This document shows, one piece after another, positions 18,972 to 28,007 of a stretch of 64,000 bases of DNA. The translations under genes and the position numbers were made by a program. Within the stretch, counting starts at the first letter, position 1; each line of letters opens with the position of its first letter. The stretch spans positions 1 to 64,000 of the forward strand of contig NZ_SNUB01000018.1 in assembly GCF_004378355.1 (NCBI RefSeq), read 5' to 3'. This DNA comes from Psychromonas algicola. Its GTDB lineage: Bacteria > Pseudomonadota > Gammaproteobacteria > Enterobacterales > Psychromonadaceae. The notes under the pieces were generated by a model that was given only the letters and a program-made list of their open reading frames with translations, made no database searches and was not told the DNA's origin.

Positions 18972-18991
18972 ATATCTTGCCAGAAAGCTAA
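18972..18991. promoter_or_regulatory. Imperfect MarR-type operator
   Basis: The core CTTGCCAGAAAG is a degenerate version of the perfect palindrome at 19001-19022. The two centres are 30 bp apart, close to three helical turns, so two dimers could bind on one face of the DNA. Confidence 0.5.
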
Positions 18992-19000
18992 ACTCCACAT

Positions 19001-19022
19001 ATTATCTTTCCAGAAAGATAAT
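19001..19022. promoter_or_regulatory. Perfect MarR-type operator
   Basis: Two 10-base arms, ATTATCTTTC and GAAAGATAAT, flank a central CA. It ends 12 bases before the MFS start codon, so a bound repressor would cover the transcription start or ribosome-binding region of the exporter gene. Confidence 0.65.
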
Positions 19023-19034
19023 AACGGGATCTAC

Positions 19035-20348
19035 ATGACACAAACAACAAACAGCAATGTTAACAATATGCCAGACTCAAATGTTAACAAAAAAGTAAGT
19101 AAAAAACTGATAGTCACTTTATCATCGATATTCGCCATTTCGCCTTTTGCTATCGACAGTTATTTGCCTGCGCTTCCTCAAATTGCCAGTGAAATGCAAG
19201 TAGATATTTCAATGCTATCTGTGACCGTTAGTCTTTATATTTTAGGACTTGGTATTGGGCAATTAATTGGTGGACCGTTATCAGATAAACATGGTCGTTT
19301 GCCTATCATGTTATTTGGTTTGAGTATTTTTGCGATATCAAGTTTATTACTCACCACCAGCACACATATTCATGTGCTATGGATGTGGCGTTTAATCGAA
19401 GCCATTGGCGGTGGTATTGCCATTGTTGGCGTACCTGCAACTATTCGAGATAATGCAGATGGAAAAGAAGCAGCTAAATTATTTTCTCTTGTTGCGTTAA
19501 TAATGATGATCGCTCCTTCTATCGCGCCCACCATTGGTAACTTTATTTTATCTTTCCATACATGGCACTGGGTATTTTACTTTATTGCAATGATGTCTGT
19601 TTTTGCGATGTTGATGGCAATCAAATTTGTGCCTCATCAATCAGCAAGATCCAAACGCCAATTGCAATTAGATGCAGAAAAAGCAGGCACCAAAACTGAA
19701 CCTGTTAAAGCGATTAGCTTCCTACAAGTACTCACGCATAAACAAGCTGTGGGCTATATGATTGCGCAAGGTTTTGCTTTTGCAGTCATGATTAGCTTTG
19801 TCACAAACTCAGCGATGATCTATATGGGTGTATTTGAAGTTAGCGCTAAAACCTTCTCTCAATTATTCGCGATTAACATTGTTAGCCTGGTCATTGTTAA
19901 CCGTTTGAATACCTTTTTATTAAATCGTTTTGAACCTTCCACTTTATTACGTTTCTTTTTATCTATGCAGTTATTAGGAACTTTATTATTAACAAGTTCG
20001 TTATTTTTAGATATTCAAAATTTAACCTTCACTGTGATTGCCTTCGCTATTAGCATTGGCGCAAACGGTGGCATCGTTGCAAATTCAAGCACCTGTTTCT
20101 TAAAGTTCTTTGGTAAAAATGCAGGTAAAGCATCGGCGGTATTAGGTTCATTTCAATGTGCTACAGGCGCAGCCGTCAGCGCCTTTGCCGCCTTCATCAG
20201 CATGGGAAAGATACAACCTGTTTTGATCATAATGTTGGTGTCATCAAGCATCGCTTTAACCGCAGTCATTTACAGTAATAAACAAATGAAACTGTTGGAA
20301 GCTCAAGAAAGTGAAGCAAGACGATTAGAAGCGTTAGCGGTGGAGTAA
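19035..20348 (+). CDS. Bcr/CflA-type multidrug MFS exporter
   Basis: A 437-residue 12-TM major facilitator protein. The N-terminal half has FAISPFAIDSYLPALPQIASEM, typical of the Bcr/CflA group, followed by motif A GGPLSDKHGRLP between TM2 and TM3 and motif C-like GVPATIRDN. A basic/acidic cytoplasmic loop lies near residues 205-235. It would export drugs by proton antiport. The gene is divergent from marR and directly downstream of two operator-like repeats. The start has only a weak ribosome site (GGGAT). Confidence 0.85.
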   Translation: MTQTTNSNVNNMPDSNVNKKVSKKLIVTLSSIFAISPFAIDSYLPALPQIASEMQVDISMLSVTVSLYILGLGIGQLIGGPLSDKHGRLPIMLFGLSIFAISSLLLTTSTHIHVLWMWRLIEAIGGGIAIVGVPATIRDNADGKEAAKLFSLVALIMMIAPSIAPTIGNFILSFHTWHWVFYFIAMMSVFAMLMAIKFVPHQSARSKRQLQLDAEKAGTKTEPVKAISFLQVLTHKQAVGYMIAQGFAFAVMISFVTNSAMIYMGVFEVSAKTFSQLFAINIVSLVIVNRLNTFLLNRFEPSTLLRFFLSMQLLGTLLLTSSLFLDIQNLTFTVIAFAISIGANGGIVANSSTCFLKFFGKNAGKASAVLGSFQCATGAAVSAFAAFISMGKIQPVLIIMLVSSSIALTAVIYSNKQMKLLEAQESEARRLEALAVE

Positions 20349-20360
20349 TTTTTACTCGTT

Positions 20361-20490
20361 ATATCGGTTACGTTAAATATGTACTCTAAGTTTTACGAAA
20401 AAACAGTTCAACTCAAGACGTAAATTGTCACCTTTTAAGAGGTTAACTTCGTTAGCCTCTATCGGGAGTATTAAGTAAAACGCTTTACTA
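20361..20490. repeat. Decayed MITE-like element, copy B (truncated)
   Basis: Begins ATATCGGTTACGTTAAAT, a diverged form of the element start, and follows the long form (copy C) through a hairpin GAGGTTAAC-TTC-GTTAGCCTC and GTATTAAGTAAAAC. The right end with TTGGTAT is missing. It occupies the gap between the convergent MFS and FMN-reductase genes. The right boundary is approximate. Confidence 0.6.
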
Positions 20491-20503
20491 CTCGCTATCG
20501 ATG

Positions 20504-21076
20504 TTAAGTTACATCAACACCATGATTGCTAATCTCATCATAAAAAGCATTCAATGCGTTGGTTAACATTTCATAATGAACTTCATTTTCTGCAATATAA
20601 ACTAATTCATTCGACGTTTTATCACATTTTGTATTTAGCACGGTCCCTAGCAAAGGAATTGCAACAGAAGCCTTATCGACAATGACACCAGACATAGTGA
20701 TTAATACTTCTTTTAATGCATCTAAAGCATGTTGTGCTCTCGGTGATGTATTAATTAACATGATAGGTAAATCAACAAATTCACTACCACTAACCAACCA
20801 ATCTAAAGCATTTTTCATCGGCCCACTAATGCCATGAGCGTATTCAGGGCTTGAAATAATTAAACCAGAGGCATGCTTAAGTGCCGCTTTAATATTCTCT
20901 AAAGCAGGAATCGACTCTGTTTCTCTATCTGGATTAAATAAAGGAAGTTCGCTGATATCGGCAATCATAATTTCAATATGCTCTGGCGATATTTCGGCTA
21001 ACGTATTTAACACCGCAGTATTATAAGATGCTTTACGAAGACTGCCGGAGATAGCAAGGAGCTTAATTTTTTTCAT
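20504..21076 (-). CDS. NADPH-dependent FMN reductase family protein
   Basis: A 190-residue flavodoxin-fold protein. AISGSLRKASYNTAVL at residues 8-23 is the FMN phosphate-binding loop, and SPEYAHGISGPMKNALDWL is the second family signature. It likely reduces quinones, azo compounds or FMN with NAD(P)H. It is the last gene of a probable three-gene unit with the GFA-family gene (37 bases away) and the small membrane protein. Confidence 0.85.
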   Translation of the reverse strand: MKKIKLLAISGSLRKASYNTAVLNTLAEISPEHIEIMIADISELPLFNPDRETESIPALENIKAALKHASGLIISSPEYAHGISGPMKNALDWLVSGSEFVDLPIMLINTSPRAQHALDALKEVLITMSGVIVDKASVAIPLLGTVLNTKCDKTSNELVYIAENEVHYEMLTNALNAFYDEISNHGVDVT

Positions 21077-21113
21077 TTAACACCATAGATTTAAATCACT
21101 AATGATAACTTCA

Positions 21114-21521
21114 TTAACTTTTTCTTTCGTCACCAAAAGCAGGCAAGTCATTTTGTAATTCACACCAATTGGCTTTGTACTTTGTATAGATTTGCGCATC
21201 AATATTGACTGGAATATCTTCATCAAAACTCGCAATAGCTAATTCAATTTCTTCTATTGGCGCATCGGCGACACGAAAGCCTAAGCTCGAACCACAGGTG
21301 TTACAAAAAGTGCGAATCGTGCCGTTAGGAGCCACATAGTCTTTAAGTTGATCCACTCCAGACAACCACTTCAAACCGTTAACAGCAACTAAAGTACCAA
21401 AAGCGGCACCATGAAATTTACGACACATAGAACAATAACAGTGAGCTGCTTGTTCACTAAAGCCTTCAACTGAAAATGTAATGCTACCGCATAAACAGGT
21501 GCCTTTATATTTTGTCGTCAT
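21114..21521 (-). CDS. GFA-family (CENP-V/GFA) zinc protein
   Basis: A 135-residue protein with the family cysteine pattern: CLCG near residues 9-12, CYCSMC at about 28-33 and CNTCG at about 73-77, ligands for two zinc ions. The family includes Gfa, reported to condense formaldehyde with glutathione, but most members have unknown substrates. Start ATG with a weak ribosome site. It lies between a small membrane protein gene and an FMN reductase gene on the same strand. Confidence 0.82.
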   Translation of the reverse strand: MTTKYKGTCLCGSITFSVEGFSEQAAHCYCSMCRKFHGAAFGTLVAVNGLKWLSGVDQLKDYVAPNGTIRTFCNTCGSSLGFRVADAPIEEIELAIASFDEDIPVNIDAQIYTKYKANWCELQNDLPAFGDERKS

Positions 21522-21549
21522 AATTGCTATTACCTTAATCTAAAAAGAT

Positions 21550-22026
21550 TTATGAATTAGATTCTTGTTTTTCTGCTTTGGCTTTTTTCTGTAGAAAGGT
21601 TTTGATCCCTGTTTTTTCACCAAACTTAAAAGCAACATAAGAAATTAAGAAGGCAATAATTAACACGGCCAATATAATTAAATTAAACCAACCAAGTTCG
21701 CTTAACATATCAACAATGTCAGCGAATGAAAATTCGTAATAATAGAACACAGCAAAAGCATAAATAAAGCTAGCGGCAATCCAAATAGATAAGGCTAGCC
21801 ATCTAGTTTTAGCTTGTATATATTCACCACTTTTAGAGCCAAAATATAATCCAGTTAACATAGCAGGCATAATGGTACTCAATGCGCCTACCCCTGAAAT
21901 TTCACTACCGACTATATATTCTACGGTAAACAAAATAAGGCCAAAAATGATTGAAGTCAAACATAAAGTTAAGCCAACTTTAATAGCGGATGGTTGAGTT
22001 ATTAATGGTTGAGTTAATGATGTCAA
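21550..22026 (-). CDS. Small four-helix membrane protein (ABZJ_00895-like)
   Basis: A 158-residue protein with four hydrophobic segments (about residues 18-38, 45-62, 71-92 and 112-132) and a basic C-terminal tail (KTGIKTFLQKKAKAEKQ). The first half with GLYFGSKSGEYIQAKTRW resembles the ABZJ_00895 family, a group of unknown function. It begins the unit with the GFA-family and FMN reductase genes; spacing to the next gene is 28 bases. Confidence 0.55.
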   Translation of the reverse strand: MTSLTQPLITQPSAIKVGLTLCLTSIIFGLILFTVEYIVGSEISGVGALSTIMPAMLTGLYFGSKSGEYIQAKTRWLALSIWIAASFIYAFAVFYYYEFSFADIVDMLSELGWFNLIILAVLIIAFLISYVAFKFGEKTGIKTFLQKKAKAEKQESNS

Positions 22027-22168
22027 AATGATTCCTGATTTTAATGGTTATAAATAAATTGGCCTTTTAAAAAAAGAGGCCCATACATTGTTTTAATGTA
22101 TTAAAGAAACAATGCAACAGGTAGAAACTACATTGTGTCGTCAAAGTCGTCTCTTATATCCAAGTCGA

Positions 22169-23068
22169 CTATTGTGTATCGGGAAATTTTATTGGCCTAC
22201 TAACTGCTGGCGTAGGGAAAAAAGTTGGATCATAACAGTTCAACACTTCAATCGTTGAATGCTTAACGTCAATCTTTAACTGGCAGTTATCTCGCAATTC
22301 ATTGTAATGTTCAAGATCTGAACGTTTATAATCTAGTCCTGAAATAAATAGCTCATAGAGGTCTGTATTTTGAGTATCTTCAACTATGCTAATTTCATAA
22401 TTATAAAGCAATTCGTAAATCCCTTGAGAAGTGAATGATGCGATCGACTGTCCTCTTGATAGTTTTGTTCGAAGACGAGAAGATTCAGATTGGCCTTTTT
22501 TTAATTCCAAAAGCCTCTCTTCTCTTGTTTTTACTGGCTCTTCTTTAAATTCAAGAAATACCTTATCTATTTTTTCTACAATATCATCATAATTTTTATG
22601 CGCAGCCACAGTAGAGTATGAATCATTGAGTCTGTAAAAAACTGGAATTAAATCTTCAACGTTAACTTTCTGAGCAAACTGGAACTCGACGCTTCCATCT
22701 TCATTATATACAGTCGTAGGTGAATCCCAATTAAGCCCTACATTTTCACTCGCAGAATATGGTTCCCCCTTACGATATACAGCTGGATTACTGTAAAAAG
22801 TAACCTCATTGTAAGCGTAATATTCATTCACGTTTTTAATCGTTTTTTGTAAGTCAACTCTTGTTAAGTTATCAAGAGGAAACCCATGACTCTCTAATTT
22901 TTTCGCAACGAAAGTAATATACTGTTGTTCTTTTTCAGAAAAGGTAGCTATTGCCGACTCTAAACCTTTTTCTATATTCATTGATGCTTCCTTTTTTGGT
23001 AGAACGCCACAAGAAAAGAGCGTTAACAAACTAGAAAATAATAGGATCATTACTATGTATTTTTTCAT
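22169..23068 (-). CDS. Hypothetical lipoprotein, 299 residues
   Basis: The N-terminus MKKYIVMILLFSSLLTLFSC has a lipobox LFSC with the cysteine at residue 20, so the protein is lipid-anchored. The mature part is hydrophilic, with a charged helical middle region (residues 150-200, REERLLELKKGQSESSRLR). I do not recognise a family. A weak GGCC-stem hairpin near 22061-22081 could terminate it. It is a single gene with no obvious functional neighbour. Confidence 0.65.
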   Translation of the reverse strand: MKKYIVMILLFSSLLTLFSCGVLPKKEASMNIEKGLESAIATFSEKEQQYITFVAKKLESHGFPLDNLTRVDLQKTIKNVNEYYAYNEVTFYSNPAVYRKGEPYSASENVGLNWDSPTTVYNEDGSVEFQFAQKVNVEDLIPVFYRLNDSYSTVAAHKNYDDIVEKIDKVFLEFKEEPVKTREERLLELKKGQSESSRLRTKLSRGQSIASFTSQGIYELLYNYEISIVEDTQNTDLYELFISGLDYKRSDLEHYNELRDNCQLKIDVKHSTIEVLNCYDPTFFPTPAVSRPIKFPDTQ

Positions 23069-23582
23069 ATTTTTCTTTATCTAAGTTAAACACTATTCAG
23101 TTTCAGACAAAAAGATCTATTTTGTAACGTAATACCACAGTCATCTTCACCGATTATCCTACAAGCACGCTCATTTCGTATCTATACAACACCTTTAGCG
23201 GTAGGCGTTAATACGCTGACGGTAAACTAACCAGATTGATTATTTTATTAGGCTGGATTTATATTAGCGGTAGAATATTGATTAAATAACTTATTTGCGT
23301 ATAGCTAGAATAGGTAGGCATTATATTAATAAATAACAAAAAATCAAATAAATAACTTCCCACCTATTCACCACTTAAATCCATACAAGGCAAGCAACGT
23401 GACAACTTTAATTCTAAAAGTTCACTTTAAGTAGAAATTATTGGTAAAAAAATAAGAAAACTCTCGATAATTTTTAAACAGTCGTTAAACTACATAACGT
23501 TACATTAACTATGCATGGTTTTAATAAAATAAATTTAATAACTAAATGCACTAATTAAACACAACCCAACGAGGAAATCATT
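23069..23582. other. Long intergenic region upstream of the small secreted protein gene
   Basis: About 510 bases between two divergent genes. I see no ORF, RNA gene or repeat family member in it. The AT-rich 150 bases before 23583 presumably hold the promoter of the small secreted protein gene, but no hexamer pair is convincing. Confidence 0.45.
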
Positions 23583-23900
23583 ATGATTACATTAAACAAA
23601 ACATTGTTCGTTTCTGCATGTTTATTTGCTGGAATGTCTACTTCAGCAATGGCAATAGAAAACATCACAACAGTGTGTTCGCACGGCAGTAACATCCGTA
23701 TCGTAGAAGTGGTTTACTCAGGTGAAAACAACGTACCTTGTGAAGTTCAATACACAAAAGAAGAAGGTACTAAAACACTTTGGAGCGCAGCAAACTCAGC
23801 AGGTTACTGTGAAAGCAAAGCAGCTGCTTTTGTTGAAAAACAAAAAGGCTGGGGTTGGTCATGTGATACAGCTTCTGTAGCAACAAAAGAAGCAGAATAA
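23583..23900 (+). CDS. Small secreted cysteine-containing protein
   Basis: A 105-residue protein with a signal peptide (MITLNKTLFVSACLFAGMST, cleavage after AMA near residue 24) and four cysteines in the mature part (TVCSH, VPCEV, GYCES, WSCDT), enough for two disulfides. A Trp-rich patch GWGWSC is near the end. A strong ribosome site (GAGGAAAT) and a strong terminator suggest good expression. I recognise no characterised family. Confidence 0.72.
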   Translation: MITLNKTLFVSACLFAGMSTSAMAIENITTVCSHGSNIRIVEVVYSGENNVPCEVQYTKEEGTKTLWSAANSAGYCESKAAAFVEKQKGWGWSCDTASVATKEAE

Positions 23901-23918
23901 GCCTTAGCTTATTATTAT

Positions 23919-23946
23919 AAAAAGTGGCTTCGAGTAGCCACTTTTT
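23919..23946 (+). terminator. Terminator of the small secreted protein gene
   Basis: Arms AAAAAGTGGCT and AGCCACTTTTT with a 6-base loop, ending in a T run, 19 bases past the stop codon. Confidence 0.85.
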
Positions 23947-24133
23947 AATTTCTACTTCTGCAATTAAAACAACAACCCTTTCTTATACTAAAACTCAATT
24001 TATCCCATCACTAAACGCTTCCACTTATTTAATAACTTATTTCCCATTGCACCTTAAAGCTAATTTCAGGTATTACTTTTTGTAGTGCTTTCAGTTGTAG
24101 TTTTTGACAATGTTATTTATTAAAGACATAAAA

Positions 24134-24169
24134 AACCCGCAAGCCTTACATTACAAGGCGTTGCGGGTT
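24134..24169 (-). terminator. Terminator of tRNA-Ser
   Basis: Arms AACCCGCAA and TTGCGGGTT with an inner GCCTT/AAGGC pairing, followed on the minus strand by TTTTTTATG. It lies about 28 bases beyond the tRNA 3-prime end. Confidence 0.8.
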
Positions 24170-24196
24170 CTTATAGTACCTTCTCGGTACAGGATA

Positions 24197-24284
24197 TGGC
24201 GGTGACGGAGAGATTCGAACTCTCGAAAGGTTGCCCTTTACACGCTTTCCAGGCGTGCTCCTTCAGCCACTCGGACACGTCACC
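24197..24284 (-). tRNA. tRNA-Ser (anticodon GGA)
   Basis: An 88-base class II tRNA with acceptor stem GGTGACG/CGTCACC, discriminator G and encoded CCA. The anticodon loop CTGGAAA gives GGA, reading UCC/UCU serine codons. It has the long variable arm of serine tRNAs and a T loop TTCGAAT. It closely resembles E. coli tRNA-Ser(GGA). It stands alone with its own terminator. Confidence 0.96.
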
Positions 24285-24395
24285 TAAAATTGGCGTTCAT
24301 TTATTACACAAAATAGTAGATGTAACAACGAAGCGGTGCGCATGATAGTTAACTAAGCCCTTTAAATCAACCATTAACCATCATATTACGCGGAT

Positions 24396-25346
24396 TTATG
24401 CTAATTCTTGTCGTAAATAAACACTTGCACCCAATAAACCAGGATTACTATGCGTGATCAGGTAAGTAGGAACGGTTTGTAAATAACTTTTAAGACGCCC
24501 TTTTGCTTCAAAGAATTCTCGGAATTCACTATTTTCAAAGAATTCTACAAATCTTGGAACAATGCCTCCTGCAATATAAACACCGCCACCACATTGTAAA
24601 TTTAACGCTAAGTTACCTGCAAAACCGCCCATTGCTTGGCAAAACAAGTTAAGTGCTTGTAATGCTATCTCACATTCATTCGCTAACGCCGCTTTGGAGA
24701 TTTCAGATGGTTGTGCATACACTGTTGATTTGCTTGCAATACGACAGAGTGCATTATAAATGTTAACTAAGCCTTGGCCTGACAATAATCGCTCTGCTGA
24801 TACATGACCAAATTGCTCTTGCAATAACAAAAACACATCTGCTTGTTGCGAAGTATTAGGCGCAAAGCTTGCGTGACCACCTTCGCCATCTAAACTAATC
24901 CATTTCTCATCTTGTTTAATTAAATGCGAAACACCTAACCCAGTGCCAGGACCAAAAATAGCTTTGACGCCATTTTCAATTTCTTTACCGCCACCGATTT
25001 GAATTTTATCTTTGTCATCGACGTAAGGCACCGCCAATGAAATAGCAGTGTAATCATTAATCACATAAAGCGTGGTTAAAGATAGTTTGTCTTTTAATGC
25101 AGTTTTTGAAAACTCCCAGTTGTTGTTAGTCATTTTAACGAAATCGTCTTCAACGGGACACGCAATACCAATGCATAAGTGGCTAACAGGCTCTGTTAAG
25201 GAGGTAAAGTATTGAACAAAAGCAGCCTCTAGTGAAGAAAATGTTGCACAGGGGTATTCCTCTACCTGACTCATTTCTCCTGTAGCAAGTGTTAACACTG
25301 CTAAACGTATATTAGTTCCGCCAATATCTGCAACGACTGATAACAT
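24396..25346 (-). CDS. glk: Glucokinase
   Basis: A 316-residue enzyme phosphorylating glucose with ATP. It begins MLSVVADIGGTNIRLAVL, carrying the phosphate-1 DxGGTNxR motif, and has INDYTAISLA, the sugar-binding GPGTGLGVS and LDGEGGHASFAP segments and GGGVYIAGGIVPR. Upstream in-frame codons exist to 25403, but AGGAG lies 8 bases before ATG 25346 and this start matches Glk of E. coli. It is divergent from hexR, with HexR-like sites between them, so control by HexR in response to KDPG is expected. Confidence 0.93.
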   Translation of the reverse strand: MLSVVADIGGTNIRLAVLTLATGEMSQVEEYPCATFSSLEAAFVQYFTSLTEPVSHLCIGIACPVEDDFVKMTNNNWEFSKTALKDKLSLTTLYVINDYTAISLAVPYVDDKDKIQIGGGKEIENGVKAIFGPGTGLGVSHLIKQDEKWISLDGEGGHASFAPNTSQQADVFLLLQEQFGHVSAERLLSGQGLVNIYNALCRIASKSTVYAQPSEISKAALANECEIALQALNLFCQAMGGFAGNLALNLQCGGGVYIAGGIVPRFVEFFENSEFREFFEAKGRLKSYLQTVPTYLITHSNPGLLGASVYLRQELA

Positions 25347-25449
25347 GCTTTTTCTCCTAGTTTGTTTAAGATTTGATCTTGTAAGTTTAGATCGGTCTCT
25401 CAATTTCGTTCTTTTTATTCGTATTTTTTGATCTAAAACATTTTTAAGA

Positions 25450-25464
25450 TGTAATAAAATGACA
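25450..25464. promoter_or_regulatory. HexR-type operator, glk side
   Basis: TGTAATAAAATGACA fits the published HexR palindrome (TGTAAT-A/T3-ATTACA) at all but one position. It lies about 105 bp upstream of glk. Context between glk and hexR makes this persuasive. Confidence 0.7.
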
Positions 25465-25511
25465 TCAAAACTTACCTAACTTATAATTAATTGTATTATA
25501 AATGGCATTTC

Positions 25512-25526
25512 TGTAGTTTTATTTCA
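25512..25526. promoter_or_regulatory. HexR-type operator, hexR side
   Basis: TGTAGTTTTATTTCA matches the HexR palindrome at 13 of 15 positions. Its centre is 62 bp from the other site, about six helical turns. It lies 63 bp before the hexR start and suggests autoregulation. Confidence 0.55.
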
Positions 25527-25588
25527 TTTTTAGTTACAAACTTCCTGTACTAAATGCTAATTACTTCATGAACACGAGTGAATAAATA

Positions 25589-26440
25589 ATGAACACTTTA
25601 GAATTAATTAAAAAAAATCTTGATACTTTTAGTAAGTCAGAGCGTAAAGTTGCCGAAGCTATCCTTGCTTCACCAGAAACTGCAATTCACTCTAGCATTG
25701 CAAACTTGGCTAAAAATGCCCAAGTCAGTGAGCCTACGGTTAACCGTTTTTGTCGTCGCTTAGATACAAAAGGGTTCCCAGATTTTAAACTAAGATTAGC
25801 GCAAAGCTTAGCGAATGGAACGCCTTATGTGAACCGTAACGTAAATGAAAACGATGGTCCTGAAGCTTATACCTCTAAGATTTTTGAATCTACTATGGCT
25901 TGTTTAAATGTTGCTAAAAATGGCCTAGATACCAATTTAATCAATCGTGCCGTTGATATATTGACCCAAGCCAATAAAATATCATTCTTCGGTTTAGGGG
26001 CTTCCTCTTCTGTGGCCCATGACGCATTTAATAAATTTTTCCGCTTTAATATTCCTGTTTCTTGCTTCGACGATATCGTTATGCAAAGAATGAGCTGTAT
26101 TAATAGCAGTGAAGGCGATGTGATTGTATTGATTTCACATACAGGCCGAACTAAACCCTTAGTAGAAATTGCACAACTTGCACGTGAAAACGATGCTTTT
26201 GTGATTGCTTTAACGGCCTATAATTCTCCGCTCGCCGAACAAAGTAATTTAGTGCTATCTTTAGGTGTGCCTGAAGATACAGATATTTATATGCCAATGT
26301 CATCTCGTATCGCACAACTCGTATTAATTGATGTGTTAACAACAGGCTTCACGCTTCGTCGTGGCGCAAAATTTAGAGATAATTTAAAACGAGTGAAAGC
26401 TGGAATTAAAGATTCTCGCTTTGAAAAGAACAATGAATAA
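25589..26440 (+). CDS. hexR: RpiR-family regulator HexR
   Basis: A 283-residue regulator with an N-terminal RpiR helix-turn-helix (SKSERKVAEAILASPETAIH, then VSEPTVNRFCRRLDTKGFPDFK) and a C-terminal SIS sugar-phosphate domain (FFGLGASSSVAHDAFNKFFR, VIVLISHTGRTKPLVE). HexR controls central carbon genes and responds to 2-keto-3-deoxy-6-phosphogluconate. Placement between glk and pyk, both known HexR targets in gammaproteobacteria, supports the name. It is followed by pyk after 64 bases. Confidence 0.92.
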   Translation: MNTLELIKKNLDTFSKSERKVAEAILASPETAIHSSIANLAKNAQVSEPTVNRFCRRLDTKGFPDFKLRLAQSLANGTPYVNRNVNENDGPEAYTSKIFESTMACLNVAKNGLDTNLINRAVDILTQANKISFFGLGASSSVAHDAFNKFFRFNIPVSCFDDIVMQRMSCINSSEGDVIVLISHTGRTKPLVEIAQLARENDAFVIALTAYNSPLAEQSNLVLSLGVPEDTDIYMPMSSRIAQLVLIDVLTTGFTLRRGAKFRDNLKRVKAGIKDSRFEKNNE

Positions 26441-26504
26441 CCGACTGATCCTCATATGAAGACATATTAATTGCTTCATATTTAATATTTGACAGGGAGT
26501 GAAC

Positions 26505-27935
26505 ATGACAAGACGTACCAAAATTGTAACTACATTAGGTCCAGCAACGGATCGTGATAATAATTTAGAAGACATCATTGCAGCTGGTGCAAATATGGTT
26601 CGTATGAACTTCTCTCATGGTGATGCAGCTGATCATATAAAACGAGCACAACAAGTAAGAGACATTGCCGTCAAATTAGGTAAAGAAGTTGCGATAATGG
26701 GCGATTTACAAGGTCCTAAAATTCGTGTTTCCACTTTTGCTAATAATAAAATTCAGTTAGCCGTTGGTGATAAATTTACGCTTGATAGTGATATTGAGAA
26801 AGGCCAAGGTGATCAGCAGCAAGTGGGTTTAGACTACAAAACATTACCACAGGAAGTTGATGCTGGAGATATTCTGCTATTAGACGATGGTCGTGTACAA
26901 CTTAAAGTTGAATCTGTTGAAGGTAATAAAGTTCGTACTGTTGTTATTATTGGAGGTCCACTCTCTAACAACAAAGGTATCAACAAGAAAGGCGGTGGTT
27001 TATCTGCGGCGGCATTAACTGAAAAAGACAAAAAAGATATTATAACTGCCGCTGAAATTGGTTGTGATTATCTTGCGGTTTCATTTCCACGCAATGGAGC
27101 AGATTTACATTACGCACGTAAGCTAGCTCAAGAGGCTGGTTGTTTTGCTAAAATAGTTGCTAAAGTTGAACGTGCTGAAGCCGTTGAAACAGTTGAAGCA
27201 TTGGAAGATATCATTCTTGCTTCCGATGTGGTGATGGTAGCGCGTGGTGATTTGGGTGTTGAAATCGGTGATGCGCGTTTAGTGGGCGTGCAAAAAGATA
27301 TGATCCGCACCGCACGTCGTTTAAACCGTGTTGTGATCACCGCAACGCAAATGATGGAATCCATGATCAACGCGCCAATGCCAACGCGTGCAGAAGTAAT
27401 GGATGTTGCCAATGCCGTATTAGATGGTACCGATGCAGTAATGTTATCGGGTGAAACGGCTGCGGGTGATTATCCTGTTGAAACCGTTAAAGCAATGAGT
27501 GATGTTTGTATCGGAGCCGAGAAATACCCAAGCGTTAATGTGTCTAATCACCGTATGGATTACACCTTTGATAATACAGGTGAAGCATTAGCAATGACGG
27601 CTATGTATGCAGCAAATCATACTAATGGTATTAAAGCGATTGTTGCCTTAACTGAATCGGGTTCAACTCCTTTATTAATGTCACGTTTAAGCTCTGGCTT
27701 ACCTATTTATGCTTTATCAAGTAATCAACAAACACTGAATTATTGTGCTTTATATCGTGGTGTTACACCGGTTAAATTTGCATCGACGACAACTGATAGC
27801 ACAAAGTTTATTGCTAATGCATTAACAACGCTTAAAGAAGCCAACTTAATTGAAACGGGTGATTTGATATTGTTAACACATGGTGATGATATTGACCAAG
27901 GTTCAACCAATACTTGTAAGATACTTAAAGCTTAA
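26505..27935 (+). CDS. pykA: Pyruvate kinase (PykA type)
   Basis: A 476-residue glycolytic enzyme making pyruvate and ATP from phosphoenolpyruvate and ADP. Visible motifs are [33 protein letters not shown], the catalytic lysine region [35 protein letters not shown] and [14 protein letters not shown]. The gene arrangement hexR-pykA matches Vibrio and Shewanella relatives. A GTG at 26499 is in frame, but the ATG at 26505 has GGGAG at good spacing. Probably co-transcribed with hexR. Confidence 0.94.
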   Translation: MTRRTKIVTTLGPATDRDNNLEDIIAAGANMVRMNFSHGDAADHIKRAQQVRDIAVKLGKEVAIMGDLQGPKIRVSTFANNKIQLAVGDKFTLDSDIEKGQGDQQQVGLDYKTLPQEVDAGDILLLDDGRVQLKVESVEGNKVRTVVIIGGPLSNNKGINKKGGGLSAAALTEKDKKDIITAAEIGCDYLAVSFPRNGADLHYARKLAQEAGCFAKIVAKVERAEAVETVEALEDIILASDVVMVARGDLGVEIGDARLVGVQKDMIRTARRLNRVVITATQMMESMINAPMPTRAEVMDVANAVLDGTDAVMLSGETAAGDYPVETVKAMSDVCIGAEKYPSVNVSNHRMDYTFDNTGEALAMTAMYAANHTNGIKAIVALTESGSTPLLMSRLSSGLPIYALSSNQQTLNYCALYRGVTPVKFASTTTDSTKFIANALTTLKEANLIETGDLILLTHGDDIDQGSTNTCKILKA

Positions 27936-27950
27936 TTAGCGAGAAAAATT

Positions 27951-27990
27951 GCCATAAAAAAGTCGCTCTTCGTAGCGACTTTTTTATGGC
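27951..27990. terminator. Bidirectional terminator between pykA and the GGDEF gene
   Basis: A 17-bp perfect inverted repeat (GCCATAAAAAAGTCGCT and its complement) surrounds a CTTCGT loop, giving an A run on one side and a T run on the other. It serves both convergent genes. Confidence 0.9.
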
Positions 27991-28007
27991 TGGAAATAAT
28001 ATAAAAA

